Under the pieces are notes generated by a model. It was given only the letters and a program-made list of their open reading frames with translations, made no database searches and was not told the origin of the DNA. From positions 372,001 to 436,000 of the forward strand of contig NZ_FQXJ01000004.1 of NCBI RefSeq assembly GCF_900129935.1: a DNA stretch of 64,000 bases, given 5' to 3'. This DNA is from Desulfosporosinus lacus DSM 15449 (lineage in GTDB: Bacteria > Bacillota > Desulfitobacteriia > Desulfitobacteriales > Desulfitobacteriaceae). Both the position numbers and the translations under genes were made by a program. This document shows, one piece after another, positions 26,919 through 36,696 of this stretch. Within the stretch, counting starts at the first letter, position 1. The number at the start of each line of letters is the position of its first letter.

Positions 26919-27253
26919 TACTCTATCTCCCCTCCGCCAAACGAAAAGGAAAACAATTCCCCTTCGATCTGCAGTTCAGTAGCTAAGATAACCTTAAGCA
27001 TTAACCCCTTTCCTCTAAAAAAGATATCTCCCTCCGCAGTTTCCAGCCGTATTTCTTCCTCTGAAAAGTTAAGAATACTGCTGTAATTCTCAACCATTAC
27101 TTGCCTTCGTCCAGTTATCGTAATTTTAGGACCTTCTCCCACTACATCCGGCGGAAAATCCAAAACTTCTCCAACGCTGGTCTGTATTTTCTTGAACAAA
27201 AAAAGCCCTCCCTTCTCTGGATATTTATGAAAGGAAAAGCAATAATAGTCCAA
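26918..27253 (-). CDS. yqfC: Sporulation protein YqfC
   Basis: About 95-111 residues of the YabP/YqfC family: LDFPPDVVGEGPKITITGRR, then VENYSSILNFSEEEIRLETA. The first ~15 residues (MDYYCFSFHKYPEKG) are not typical, so the real start may be the in-frame MFKKIQTSV-like region further in. Overlaps yqfD by one base. Confidence 0.9.
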   Translation of the reverse strand: MDYYCFSFHKYPEKGGLFLFKKIQTSVGEVLDFPPDVVGEGPKITITGRRQVMVENYSSILNFSEEEIRLETAEGDIFFRGKGLMLKVILATELQIEGELFSFSFGGGEIE

Positions 27254-27295
27254 GCCTTGATCAAATTGTTTTAAACATTTTAGGGAAATCGTATA

Positions 27296-27331
27296 AAAGA
27301 GGCCCAGCTACTTCCGTAACTGGGCCTCTTT
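27296..27331 (-). terminator. Terminator after yqeY
   Basis: Twelve-bp stem AAAGAGGCCCAG with CTGGGCCTCTTT, loop of 12 nt, followed on the minus strand by TATACG. It lies 19 nt after the yqeY stop codon and separates rpsU-yqeY from yqfC-yqfD. Confidence 0.85.
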
Positions 27332-27349
27332 CACTAAGCATAATTAAGC

Positions 27350-27802
27350 TTATGCCCCAAGAATTTCCCGAACGATCTGATTGACAATTTTGCCGTCAGC
27401 CCGTCCTTTTGTCTTAGGAGTTAATGCCCCCATGACTTTCCCGAGGTCTTTAATGCTTTGTGCCCCTAGTGTGGTAACGGTCTCTTGAACGAGTTTGCGA
27501 ATATCCCCTTCGGAAAGCTGTTGAGGAAGGTAATCCATTAGAACGACTATTTCCTCTTCCAGAGCCTTAACCTTATCGGGGCGATCCGCTTGCCCGAAAA
27601 CTTCAAGCGCATCCCGACGCAGCTTCATTTCGCGTGCTAAAACTTCGATGACTTGCTCATCGTTAAATTCAATTCTCTTGTCGATCTCAGCATTTTTTAT
27701 GGCAGCCCTAGCCATTCGGATGACGGAAAGTCTAACCTTCCCCTCCTCTTTGGCCTTCATGGCAGCCTTCATATCCTCAACCAAGCGATCTTTCAGGGTC
27801 AA
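27350..27802 (-). CDS. yqeY: GatB/YqeY-domain protein
   Basis: 150 residues from a TTG start (27802) with AAGGAG 9 nt upstream. Helical N-terminus (LKDRLVEDMKAAMKAKEEGK) and C-terminal GatB/YqeY domain (LGKVMGALTPKTKGRADGKI). The family is widely paired with rpsU, as here. Proposed link to tRNA-dependent amidotransfer is by domain similarity only. Confidence 0.93.
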   Translation of the reverse strand: MTLKDRLVEDMKAAMKAKEEGKVRLSVIRMARAAIKNAEIDKRIEFNDEQVIEVLAREMKLRRDALEVFGQADRPDKVKALEEEIVVLMDYLPQQLSEGDIRKLVQETVTTLGAQSIKDLGKVMGALTPKTKGRADGKIVNQIVREILGA

Positions 27803-27815
27803 TTCGAGACACTCC

Positions 27816-27992
27816 TTACTTGAACTTGCGTTTACGTGCAGCTTCAGACTTTTTCTTTCTCTTCACACTTGGTTTCTCATATGCCTCGTGCTTACGAGCT
27901 TCTGCACTAACACCTGCCTTTTGACAAGAACGCTTGAACCGGCGGAGTGCGGCATCAAGGGATTCATTTTTACCAACTTTGACTTCACTCAT
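27816..27992 (-). CDS. rpsU: Ribosomal protein S21
   Basis: 58 residues starting [20 protein letters not shown] and ending with the usual basic tail ([16 protein letters not shown]). A small 30S subunit protein involved in initiation. GAGGGAGGG lies upstream of ATG 27992. It is co-transcribed with yqeY, 13 nt downstream. Confidence 0.96.
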   Translation of the reverse strand: MSEVKVGKNESLDAALRRFKRSCQKAGVSAEARKHEAYEKPSVKRKKKSEAARKRKFK

Positions 27993-28125
27993 TGTCTATC
28001 CCTCCCTCCACTGGATCATCACAAATATACTCCATTATTATACTGGATGAAGTTGGTCGCGTCAAGCTCACTTTAGTCCGTAGACTGGTTAACTCAACTG
28101 ATCTAACTCAAAGCATCACTAAAAA

Positions 28126-28470
28126 TTATCCAATTCTAGCGTTCAGGGCCTGACCCCCGAGTAAATGAAAATGCAGGTGCCCCACGACCTGTCCTCCGTC
28201 AGTCCCAGTATTGGTGACCACTCTGTAGCCAGATTCTGCCACTCCAAACTCCCCTGCAAGCCGTCGGATGATCCCAAACAGATGGCCGATTAACCGTTCA
28301 TTTTCGGGGGTAACATCATTGAGACTGCGCAAATGTATTTTAGGAATAATTACCAAGTGCACAGGAGCTAACGGCTGAATATCTTTGAAAGCAATTAACT
28401 CATCATCTTCATAAGCGATTTCACTGGGAATCTTACCAAGGGCTATTTGACAAAAGATACAATCCGACAT
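28126..28470 (-). CDS. HIT-family nucleotide hydrolase (HinT type)
   Basis: 114 residues. Histidine-triad purine nucleoside phosphoramidase. Zn/CxxC start (CIFCQIALGKIPSEI), PLAPVHLVIIPKIHL, and the HIT motif HLHFHLLGG at the C-terminus. Follows mtaB on the same strand. The 240-bp spacer 28471-28711 shows no gene. Confidence 0.95.
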   Translation of the reverse strand: MSDCIFCQIALGKIPSEIAYEDDELIAFKDIQPLAPVHLVIIPKIHLRSLNDVTPENERLIGHLFGIIRRLAGEFGVAESGYRVVTNTGTDGGQVVGHLHFHLLGGQALNARIG

Positions 28471-28711
28471 TTGTATTCATTACCTCCCATATCTTATTCA
28501 CCTAAAACAACTATATTGACTAGTTATTGACTAGTTCACAATCTTTCTTTTCAGAAGTATTTAAGAAAGCTCCCCTTGGGCGTTGACATTCAAATTTCTC
28601 GTATTCCCATTGCCCCTATGGAAAGAGATCTTTTGCCTGGTTCACTTACTTATTACTTCCTTTATATTTACTTATAGCTCATAGCAAAGCAATTGGTATA
28701 GAAATGCCTGC

Positions 28712-30043
28712 CTAGGAAAGTTTGACATGGTGTTCTTCCAATACAACAGTTACAAATTCCCCAGAGACCCACAGCTTGCCATCCTCACGAGCAGGAATTT
28801 CCACCTGAATATAATGAGGAGTATGCCCAACAGCACATCCTTTTAAATCAACTCTTTCTATCAACACATCAACCGATTTTCCAATAAAACTGCGACTAAA
28901 CCTCGCCTGACTATCCCGCGCAACCACTAAAAGCTCCTTGACCCTTTGATCCTTTAATTGCTTCAAAACTTGATCCGGATAATCCGCAGCAGGGGTCCCT
29001 TTCCGCTTAGAATATGGAAACACATGAATTCCGGAAAAATTACAAGACTTTACAAACTCCATAGTAGAGGCATGGTCTTCATCCGTCTCCCCAGGAAACC
29101 CGACAATAATGTCCGTCGTCACAGCAAGATTTGGAATCCGCTGTCGAAGTCTTGCCAATAAGGCACTGTACTCCTTTAAATCATAGGGACGATGCATACG
29201 AGCTAACACATTATCGCTTCCACTCTGGAGGGGTATATGTAAATGAGGACAGACTTTATCAGACGAAGCAATGCACTCAATCAACTCAGACGTATATTCC
29301 ATTGGCTCAATCGAACTCAGCCGCAAGCGGCGGAGACCAGGGATTTTTTCCAACTCCCCTACTAAACGAGCCAAATTCCAATCCTCTTGCAAATCCTCGC
29401 CATAGAATCCCGTATGAATACCCGTCAAGACAATTTCCGGATACCCCTCCGCAACCAGCCGCTGAGCCTCAGCAATGGCATTCTCAGGGCGCCGACTGCG
29501 CAAAGGCCCTCGGGCATAAGGAATAATACAGTACGTACAAAACTGATTGCACCCTTCCTGAATCTTCAGCATCGCCCTCGTCCGGTGCTCTTCACTAAGT
29601 TGCGGAAGCTCTTCAAACTCCTCAGCATCCCAAATCCCGCGCACAGCATTCTGAGGCACCTTTTCTGCCTTAACTTTCTCAATCCATTCCAGGATCTTCG
29701 CGCGATCCTGAGTCCCAAGAACCAGATCCACCCCTTCAATCCCTAAAACTTCCCCCGGAGCCGTTTGAGCATAACAACCCATGACCACCACAACACTCTC
29801 GGGGTGAGCCTTAATCATCCGGCGAATCACCTGACGGGATTTACTGTCACCAGTATTCGTCACAGTACAAGTATTAACAACAACAACATCCGCTTCCTCT
29901 TGAGCACTAACCACTTGATACTGCGCCTCTCGAAAAAGTTGAGCCATGGCTTCGCTTTCAGTTTGATTCACCTTACAGCCTAGTGTGACGAAACAAACTG
30001 CTTTTTGTAGTTCGACCATTGTATTTTGACTATCATAGGGCAT
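28712..30043 (-). CDS. mtaB: tRNA t6A37 methylthiotransferase MtaB
   Basis: 443 residues from ATG 30043 (AAGGTGG about 7 nt upstream). The longer open frame starting at 30196 lacks such a site and its first ~50 codons do not resemble the family. Converts t6A to ms2t6A at position 37 of tRNAs. N-terminal UPF0004 domain with CKVNQTES and GCYAQTAP. Radical SAM cluster CNQFCTYC in EGCNQFCTYCIIPYARGP. C-terminal TRAM domain (FIGKSVDVLIERVDLKGCAV). Downstream of rsmE. Confidence 0.95.
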   Translation of the reverse strand: MPYDSQNTMVELQKAVCFVTLGCKVNQTESEAMAQLFREAQYQVVSAQEEADVVVVNTCTVTNTGDSKSRQVIRRMIKAHPESVVVVMGCYAQTAPGEVLGIEGVDLVLGTQDRAKILEWIEKVKAEKVPQNAVRGIWDAEEFEELPQLSEEHRTRAMLKIQEGCNQFCTYCIIPYARGPLRSRRPENAIAEAQRLVAEGYPEIVLTGIHTGFYGEDLQEDWNLARLVGELEKIPGLRRLRLSSIEPMEYTSELIECIASSDKVCPHLHIPLQSGSDNVLARMHRPYDLKEYSALLARLRQRIPNLAVTTDIIVGFPGETDEDHASTMEFVKSCNFSGIHVFPYSKRKGTPAADYPDQVLKQLKDQRVKELLVVARDSQARFSRSFIGKSVDVLIERVDLKGCAVGHTPHYIQVEIPAREDGKLWVSGEFVTVVLEEHHVKLS

Positions 30044-30164
30044 TAATATTCCACCTTTTTCCGTGGTTCCTGGTTTACTATCTCCAAAGCAGACATCCGC
30101 TACTGCCTGTGAGCCAAGGCCCACTTCTCGCTTTAAGATCGAACAACTTCCCATACTTGCAAAG

Positions 30165-30501
30165 GAAGGCGCACATTGAAATGTGCCTTCTCCCAAACAA
30201 GCGTCTCCCCCGTTCCTAGCCCCGGGACGCAGTGTGATACATCAGCGACGTCTTTACGTAAGCAGAATAGCAAACTTCCGTTCAAGCGACCCCACATACG
30301 GGGCAGTGTACAAGGATGTACACTGCCGCCAGTGAGCCACGGACGGCTCATCTGGCACGATAGTCTCCAGTGGAGATTATCGCCGTAGGCGGGTTCTTGA
30401 AATAATACTATCGCCGAAGGATGAACCCCGCTCCCCAAAGCCAAGAGCTTGAACGGTTAGTTTGCTCTGCGTCGTATGACCGAGCGATGTACACACAAGT
30501 C
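30165..30501. repeat. Family-1 structured intergenic repeat, copy C
   Basis: Same element as 19218-19556, same orientation. Long shared blocks include CCCCGGGACGCAGTGTGATA, CATCAGCGACGTCTTTACGT, GTGTACAAGGATGTACACTG, and TATCGCCGTAGGCGGGTTCT. It ends in CACAAGTC, whose last bases overlap the rsmE stop codon (30500-30502). It thus fills the whole spacer between rsmE and the 5' region of mtaB. Confidence 0.9.
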
Positions 30502-31237
30502 AGCCGATATCCCCAAAATGCCCCAACACCAGCGTAAGCGTTGCCACAGCTGCTGTCTCCGTCCGAAGAATCCTCGGTCCCAACGAAACACTTTGTGCAC
30601 CCAGGTTTTCTTGCGCCCAAGCTACCTCGGTCTCTTCAAACCCGCCCTCAGGGCCAATGATTATAGCAGTAGGGTGTTCAGCCTTCATCGTTCCAAGCAC
30701 AGTGGTCAAGCGCTGCGTCTTCTCTTCTTCATAAGGAATAAGCCACTGGGTATTCTCAGGTAAATGTTTTTTAAGATCCTTCCAATCACACACCTCAAAT
30801 ATTTCGGGTTCTTGTACCCTATGAGACTGTTTTGAAGCCTCGGAGGCGATTTTTTGCCAACGAAGGACCCTGTCCTGAGCTTTTTTTCCCTCAATATGTA
30901 CGATAGAACGTTTAGCTCGCAAAGGAATAAGTCCTGCCATTCCCAACTCAGTTCCTTTCTGAATTACCCATTCCATCTTTTCCCCTTTAGAAAGTCCTGC
31001 CACCACAAAAACCGAGGTATGAGCTTCTACATCCGGTTGATCCGTACTGAGAATTCGACAGGTGACACTTTTATCCTCAATAGTATCAATAACACTGGTA
31101 TATTCCCGCCCAGTATTATCATAACCTACCACCAAATCTCCGGGGGAAAGTCGGAGTACTCGAACGAGATGTTCTCGTTCCGCATCACGCAGCCAAAAAA
31201 CATCTCTGCCCAGTTCAGTAATTTTAAACCGATTCAT
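30500..31237 (-). CDS. rsmE: 16S rRNA m3U1498 methyltransferase
   Basis: 245 residues from ATG 31237. A longer open frame to 31285 overlaps prmA and carries the GAGGTGG ribosome-binding site inside it. SPOUT methyltransferase: N-terminal PUA-like domain (HLVRVLRLSPGDLVVGYDN), and knot motifs AIIIGPEGGFEETE and SLGPRILRTETAAVATLTLV. It follows prmA with one base between stop and start. The stop overlaps intergenic repeat copy C. Confidence 0.95.
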   Translation of the reverse strand: MNRFKITELGRDVFWLRDAEREHLVRVLRLSPGDLVVGYDNTGREYTSVIDTIEDKSVTCRILSTDQPDVEAHTSVFVVAGLSKGEKMEWVIQKGTELGMAGLIPLRAKRSIVHIEGKKAQDRVLRWQKIASEASKQSHRVQEPEIFEVCDWKDLKKHLPENTQWLIPYEEEKTQRLTTVLGTMKAEHPTAIIIGPEGGFEETEVAWAQENLGAQSVSLGPRILRTETAAVATLTLVLGHFGDIG

Positions 31238-31238
31238 T

Positions 31239-32165
31239 TTAAGCCCACCTCGCTCGAAATAAAATCCAGCCAGAATCTTCGACACGTTCTACAATTTTAA
31301 ATCCTGCTTCCTTTAGTGCAACTTCAACTTCATCGGCCCGATTGTCAATAATTCCGGACGCTAAAAACTCACCATCCTGATGTAATAAACGCTTTAAATC
31401 CGGCAGTAACATTAAAATTACGTCAGCAATAATATTGGCAATAACAACATCTGCCTGTCCGGCAAGCACAGTCCCCAAATCTCCCCGTAATACTCGTACT
31501 CGGTCATTCACATTATTCAAAGTAACATTTTCTTGAGCCACTCTGATTGCCACCGAGTCAAGATCCACCGCATCTACCTTCGCCCCGAGTTTTGCCGCTG
31601 CAATAGCAAGAATTCCAGAACCTGTTCCTAAGTCGAAAACCATGTGCCCTGGTCTTATAATGTCCTCTAACGTCCTTAAACATAAGGTTGTCGTAGGATG
31701 TGTTCCCGTACCAAAGGCCATACCCGGGTCAAGCTCAAGAACGACATCCTCAGGCTTAATATCAACCTGTTCCCAAGTTGGTTTAATCAGAAAATGCTTG
31801 CCAATATGTAATGGTTTAAAATAGGCTTTCCAAGCAGTTTCCCAATCCTCTTCCTTTAACGAGAGTCCCTTTCTCAAAATAAGCCAGTGAGGATAACGCT
31901 CTATGAGCTCAAAAATTTTTAAATCGAGCTTATTAAGCTTATCCGTCAGCTCATCATCCTCCGGAAAGTAACCCTTTACCACACAGGTTCCCGTGAGCTC
32001 CACCTCTTCAAAAGCATGGTAATCCCACTCACCGGATTCCATATAGCTTAATAAAAGTTCAGGATCTTCCACGCTAACACCAGGACAACCCAACTCATAA
32101 AAAAGATCGGCAACAGTTTCCTCTCCTTCAGATGAAACTGTCACCGCAACTTCACGCCAATCCAT
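31239..32165 (-). CDS. prmA: Ribosomal protein L11 methyltransferase
   Basis: 308 residues. Trimethylates L11. N-terminal substrate-recognition region ([20 protein letters not shown]) and SAM-binding core [20 protein letters not shown] with [11 protein letters not shown] as the NxxP-like motif. Lies between dnaJ and rsmE in the usual dnaJ-prmA-rsmE-mtaB order. Confidence 0.96.
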   Translation of the reverse strand: MDWREVAVTVSSEGEETVADLFYELGCPGVSVEDPELLLSYMESGEWDYHAFEEVELTGTCVVKGYFPEDDELTDKLNKLDLKIFELIERYPHWLILRKGLSLKEEDWETAWKAYFKPLHIGKHFLIKPTWEQVDIKPEDVVLELDPGMAFGTGTHPTTTLCLRTLEDIIRPGHMVFDLGTGSGILAIAAAKLGAKVDAVDLDSVAIRVAQENVTLNNVNDRVRVLRGDLGTVLAGQADVVIANIIADVILMLLPDLKRLLHQDGEFLASGIIDNRADEVEVALKEAGFKIVERVEDSGWILFRARWA

Positions 32166-32181
32166 TGTTTATACTCCTTTT

Positions 32182-33291
32182 TTACCCCATTGCATCGCGA
32201 AGGTTTTCTTTGAACTTCTCGAACAGGGACTTTTTACCCATTTGTTGTTGTTCAGAAGTAACTTCCCCGAATTCACGCAAGAGTTTCTTTTGCTTTTCAT
32301 TAAGCTTAGTTGGAGTTGTCAAAACCACTCGAACGTGCTGATCTCCGCGGCCGGTTCCTCGACGACGCGGGACACCATGCGCTTTAAGCCTAAAGATGGT
32401 AGCCGTTTGTGTCCCTTCGGGAACTTTCATCTTAACCACTCCATCTAGAGTTGGCACATCAATCTCCGCACCCAAAGCTGCTTGTACAAAGGTGATCGGA
32501 ATCTCGCAGTAAATGTCATTTCCATCACGCTCAAAGAACTTGTGTGGTTTTACTTGTAAGATAATATACAGGTCTCCAGGCGGCCCGCCTTTCGCCCCTG
32601 CTTCACCATCTCCGCTCAACCTTAAGTTTAAGCCGTCTTCAGACCCTTCAGGAACACTAATCTTAATAGTTTTAACCTTGCGGACCTTCCCTTGTCCATG
32701 ACAGGTAGAGCAGGGACTGCTGACAGTACGACCTTCCCCATTACAGGTTGAGCAGGTTCTTGCCGTTTGAATTTGACCAAAGGGTGTTCGTTGAGTGACC
32801 TTGACTTGCCCACTTCCATGACATTGAGAACAAGTGGTAGGATGCGTTCCAGGTGCAGCCCCTGAACCCTGACAATCCATACAGGTTTCATCCCGGGGAA
32901 TCTGGATTTCTTTTTCTACGCCAAACACCGCTTCTTCAAAGCTCAAGGTCATTGCATAGCGCAAATCGGAACCCCGCTGCGGACCGCCCCGCCGTTGTCC
33001 GCCGCCGCCTCCGCCGAAAAACATATCAAAAATGTCACCGAAGCCCCCAGCGTCTCCAAATCCACCCTGACTAGGATCTGCATGACCAAATTGATCATAA
33101 CGCGCTCTCTTCTCCGGATCACTTAAAACATCGTACGCATCAGTAACTTCCTTAAACTTCTCTTCCGCTTCCTTATTACCCGGATTAACATCAGGATGAT
33201 ATTGGCGGGCTAATTTTCTATAAGCCTTTTTAATCTCCTGTTCACCGGCATTCCGCTCGACCCCGAGCACTTCATAATTATCGCGTTTCAT
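32182..33291 (-). CDS. dnaJ: Chaperone DnaJ
   Basis: 369 residues from ATG 33291. J domain with HPD ([11 protein letters not shown]), Gly/Phe-rich linker ([20 protein letters not shown]), four CXXCXGXG zinc repeats ([32 protein letters not shown]) and C-terminal substrate domain. Partner of DnaK. Separated from dnaK by about 800 bp of repeat DNA, which is unusual because the two are normally close. Confidence 0.97.
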   Translation of the reverse strand: MKRDNYEVLGVERNAGEQEIKKAYRKLARQYHPDVNPGNKEAEEKFKEVTDAYDVLSDPEKRARYDQFGHADPSQGGFGDAGGFGDIFDMFFGGGGGGQRRGGPQRGSDLRYAMTLSFEEAVFGVEKEIQIPRDETCMDCQGSGAAPGTHPTTCSQCHGSGQVKVTQRTPFGQIQTARTCSTCNGEGRTVSSPCSTCHGQGKVRKVKTIKISVPEGSEDGLNLRLSGDGEAGAKGGPPGDLYIILQVKPHKFFERDGNDIYCEIPITFVQAALGAEIDVPTLDGVVKMKVPEGTQTATIFRLKAHGVPRRRGTGRGDQHVRVVLTTPTKLNEKQKKLLREFGEVTSEQQQMGKKSLFEKFKENLRDAMG

Positions 33292-33602
33292 TATTTTCCT
33301 CCACACTCCTGCTTAACCCATACTTAGACAGTAAAGTTCTATAGTATTATATGATCCTTCGGCCTGAAGCACAAGGAAATATCCAATTTAATGGGAATCT
33401 ATTTTAACTTTTCTACAAACAAATGCGGGCACAAAGGCCTTCCAAGCCTTTGCACCCCCAAAAATATCCTAAATAAAATATCACCCAGTCACGCTTACGA
33501 AGCGAAAACACCCAATTAGCCATCATATTGGCTTCAATCAATTAAGTTGAGAGCGTAGCAATTCAACTTCACCCTAGAATGTTCTAATCTCGTCGGGCCT
33601 GC

Positions 33603-34079
33603 CCCCGTCGACCCCAGCCAGGCTGGAGTGAACTTGCGGAGTGAACCATTAGGCAGAGTCGCGATCAATCGCGCTTACATTACGAGGCGCCAGCGTGGCA
33701 CCGGTTCACATCAGGTATTACCCTGAGGTTTGCCTAAGCTCGCCTCGTAATCAAGCGTGATAGCGACGGCGCCTTGGTGAGCGGAGCAATTTCGCTCCAG
33801 CCCTCCCCCTCGTCGATCCTTACCCCGTCGACCCCAGACAGGACGGAGTGAACTTGCGGAGCGAATCCATCCAGCAGAGTCGCGATCAATTGAGCTTACA
33901 TTACGAGGCGCCAGCGTGGCACCGGACTTGTCCATGGATGGACTGATGTCGCGGTGCCAAGGATGGCAAGGAGCGACGCACATGCAGTAAGCCCAGAGGT
34001 TTGCCTTAGCTCGCCTCGTAATCAAGCGTGATAGCGACGGCGCCTTGGGTGAGCGGAGCAATTTCACTCCGTCCCCCCC
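33603..34079. repeat. Family-2 intergenic repeat, two tandem units, between dnaK and dnaJ
   Basis: Unit 1 (33603-33810) and unit 2 (33823-34079) share CCCCGTCGACCCCAG, AGTGAACTTGCGGAG, CAGAGTCGCGATCAAT, TTACATTACGAGGCGCCAGC, GTGGCACCGG, CTCGCCTCGTAATCAAGCGT and GATAGCGACGGCGCCTT. Within each unit ATTACGAGGCG pairs with CGCCTCGTAAT at a distance. Unit 2 has an extra ~45 bp with TCCATGGATGGA. The rest of the 33307-34097 gap holds a GGCACAAAGGCC/GCCTTTGCACC-type hairpin near 33427 and no gene. Confidence 0.85.
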
Positions 34080-34097
34080 GGACGACCCCAAACCCCT

Positions 34098-35933
34098 TTA
34101 TTGATCCTTCTTCACTTCAGTGAACTCAGCATCCACAACATCATCATCTTTCTTAGAAGGCTCAGCTTCAGGTTGTGCCCCAGCATTTGGGTCTTGAGCC
34201 GCTTGTTGTTGATACATCTTTTCAATATAAGGATGAAGAACTTTATTCAAAGCTTCAGTTTTAGCATTAATCTCTTCAACGCTTTCACCGGCACCCGCTG
34301 TTTTCAGCTCTTCCAGCGCCTTCTTGATGCTTTCAACTTCGGCAGCATCACCCTTACCTTCAAATTCCTTCAGAGTTTTCTCTGTTTGGTAGCCCAGTGA
34401 ATCCGCTTGGTTCTTAGCATCGATTAACTCTCTGTGTTTCTTATCTTCTTCTGCGTGAGCTTCAGCATCTTGCTTCATTTTCTCGATATCTTCTTTGGAA
34501 AGACCGGTAGAAGAAGTAATTGTCACTTTTTGTTCATTTCCGGTAGCCACATCTTTAGCCGAAACGTGAACAATACCATTGGCATCGATATCAAATTTGA
34601 CTTCGATTTGTGGAATACCGCGTGGTGCAGGAGGAATTCCTGTCAATTGGAAACGTCCCAGAGTCTTATTGTAGCTTGCCATTTCACGTTCTCCTTGGAG
34701 CACATGAATGTCAACAGAGGTTTGATTGTCAGCAGCGGTTGAGAATGTCTGAGATTTCGTGGTAGGGATGGTCGAGTTACGATCAATGATCCGGGTAAAT
34801 ACTCCACCAAGGGTTTCAATCCCTAAGGAAAGCGGAGTAACATCCAACAAGATCATATCCTTAACTTCCCCACTGAGCACGCCCCCTTGAATAGCCGCAC
34901 CCATGGCGACCACTTCATCCGGGTTAACACCTTTATGAGGATCTTTACCGCTTAATTTCTTAATAGCTTCTACAACTGCAGGGATACGAGTAGATCCACC
35001 CACTAAAATAATTTGATCAATTTGGTTCCAAGACAGTTTAGCATCTTCAATCGCTTGGCGTGTAGGTCCAATGGTGGATTCTACAAGTTCCGAAGTGATT
35101 TCTTCAAATTTAGCTCGAGAAATATTCATATCCAAATGTTGAGGTCCTTCTTCCGTCATTGTGATAAACGGAAGGTTCACGTTGGAATTTGTAACACCTG
35201 AAAGCTCAATCTTAGCTTTTTCTGCCGCTTCTTTTAAGCGTTGAAGAGCAACTCGGTCTTTAGAGAGATCTGCGCCATGACTTTTCTTGTATTCCGCTAC
35301 CATATAATCAATTAAGCGTTGGTCAAAATCGTCTCCACCCAGGTTATTATTCCCACTTGTAGCTTTCACTTCAACCATACCTTGGCTTAATTCGAGAATT
35401 GATACATCAAAGGTACCGCCTCCCAAGTCATACACCAAAACCGTTGAATCATCCTTTTTGTCAAGACCATAGGCAAGGGCCGCAGCCGTAGGCTCGTTGA
35501 TAATCCGAAGGACTTCAAGTCCCGCAATGGAACCGGCATCTTTAGTAGCTTGGCGTTGGGCATCTGTAAAATAAGCAGGTACTGTAATGACCGCTTGAGT
35601 AACCGGTTGCCCGATATAAGCTTCAGCATCTGTTTTGAGTTTTTGGAGAACCATTGCAGAAATTTCTTGAGGGCTATATGTTTTATCATCAATTTTCACT
35701 TTGTAATCTGTGCCCATGTGACGTTTAATGGAACTGACAGTTTTATCAGGATTAGATACGGATTGGCGTTTAGCCACCTGTCCGACTAGTCGCTCACCAG
35801 ATTTAGAAAAACCAACGACGGATGGAGTTGTACGGTTTCCTTCCGCATTAGGAATGACAACAGCTTCTCCACCTTCCATAACTGCCACGCAAGAGTTAGT
35901 TGTACCTAAGTCAATACCTATAATTTTACCCAT
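34098..35933 (-). CDS. dnaK: Chaperone DnaK (Hsp70)
   Basis: 611 residues, full length. N-terminal ATPase domain with [20 protein letters not shown], the [14 protein letters not shown] phosphate motif and [13 protein letters not shown]. Linker [14 protein letters not shown], substrate-binding domain and helical lid ending in an acidic tail ([20 protein letters not shown]). Third gene of the CIRCE-controlled hrcA-grpE-dnaK operon. Confidence 0.98.
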   Translation of the reverse strand: MGKIIGIDLGTTNSCVAVMEGGEAVVIPNAEGNRTTPSVVGFSKSGERLVGQVAKRQSVSNPDKTVSSIKRHMGTDYKVKIDDKTYSPQEISAMVLQKLKTDAEAYIGQPVTQAVITVPAYFTDAQRQATKDAGSIAGLEVLRIINEPTAAALAYGLDKKDDSTVLVYDLGGGTFDVSILELSQGMVEVKATSGNNNLGGDDFDQRLIDYMVAEYKKSHGADLSKDRVALQRLKEAAEKAKIELSGVTNSNVNLPFITMTEEGPQHLDMNISRAKFEEITSELVESTIGPTRQAIEDAKLSWNQIDQIILVGGSTRIPAVVEAIKKLSGKDPHKGVNPDEVVAMGAAIQGGVLSGEVKDMILLDVTPLSLGIETLGGVFTRIIDRNSTIPTTKSQTFSTAADNQTSVDIHVLQGEREMASYNKTLGRFQLTGIPPAPRGIPQIEVKFDIDANGIVHVSAKDVATGNEQKVTITSSTGLSKEDIEKMKQDAEAHAEEDKKHRELIDAKNQADSLGYQTEKTLKEFEGKGDAAEVESIKKALEELKTAGAGESVEEINAKTEALNKVLHPYIEKMYQQQAAQDPNAGAQPEAEPSKKDDDVVDAEFTEVKKDQ

Positions 35934-35952
35934 TATAATCTTCCTCCTTTAA

Positions 35953-36558
35953 CTAGTTCGAAACTTTTACCATGCTGGGACGTAAAACTTTTTCTTTAAG
36001 GTAATACCCTTTTTGCAGTTCTTCTACGACAGTATTTTCAGGATGTTCATCAGACTCAACTCGGAGCACTGCATCATGAAGATTCGGGTCAAAAGGTTGC
36101 CCCGTAGCCTCGATCACCTTGAGTCCTTCCTTATTGAGGGCAGTTTGCAATTGACGGAAAATCATTTCCACCCCTTGAGAAAAAGCATTAAAATCGGGGT
36201 TTAATTGAGCTGAACTCGCTGCCCGTTCAAAATTGTCCAGAACAGGGAGCAACTCAACTACAAGACGTTCAGACGCATATTTAATGATATCTGTTTTTTC
36301 CTTCTGCGTCCGTTTCCGATAATTATCGAATTCGGCCTGTAATCTTAACAAATGATCGTAATGCTCATCTACTTTAGCTTTGGCTTGGGCAAGCTCCGCC
36401 TCTAGCGTCATAATTTTTTCTAAAGGACTCATATCATCGCTACCCAGACTATCTTCTCCCGGAGGATTCTCAAGGTCACGCTCTTGCGCATCCCCCACTT
36501 GGTCCTCATCCGTACTAAGCTTTCGGCCTCTGAGAGTTTCTTCTCTCATTCGCGCCAT
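35953..36558 (-). CDS. grpE: Nucleotide exchange factor GrpE
   Basis: 201 residues. Long N-terminal acidic/coiled region, then LRLQAEFDNYRKRTQKEKTD and the C-terminal beta domain (GQPFDPNLHDAVLRVESDEH, ILRPSMVKVSN-type end). Drives ADP release from DnaK. Lies 19 nt before dnaK. Confidence 0.96.
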   Translation of the reverse strand: MARMREETLRGRKLSTDEDQVGDAQERDLENPPGEDSLGSDDMSPLEKIMTLEAELAQAKAKVDEHYDHLLRLQAEFDNYRKRTQKEKTDIIKYASERLVVELLPVLDNFERAASSAQLNPDFNAFSQGVEMIFRQLQTALNKEGLKVIEATGQPFDPNLHDAVLRVESDEHPENTVVEELQKGYYLKEKVLRPSMVKVSN

Positions 36559-36696
36559 GCATAATCACCTCTCGCAACTTAATCATCATAAGTTTTTTTA
36601 TTTATATAGAATGAACCAAAAGGCTCAGTCACCGCATATCAAACAATAACCCATTCCCCGTCGTTCCCAGTTCCCGCCCAGCCTTCGTGACCCACG

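Noticed and set aside
30044-30196. Longer N-terminus for mtaB
   Set aside because: The extra codons lack family similarity, and the good AAGGTGG ribosome-binding site sits before ATG 30043.
30133-30444. 103-codon open frame on the minus strand
   Set aside because: It lies inside intergenic repeat copy C; parallel frames in copies A and B are broken, and the translation looks like random repeat sequence.
33711-34091. 126-codon open frame on the minus strand between dnaK and dnaJ
   Set aside because: It is the translation of the family-2 tandem repeat; the two halves repeat themselves and there is no ribosome-binding site.
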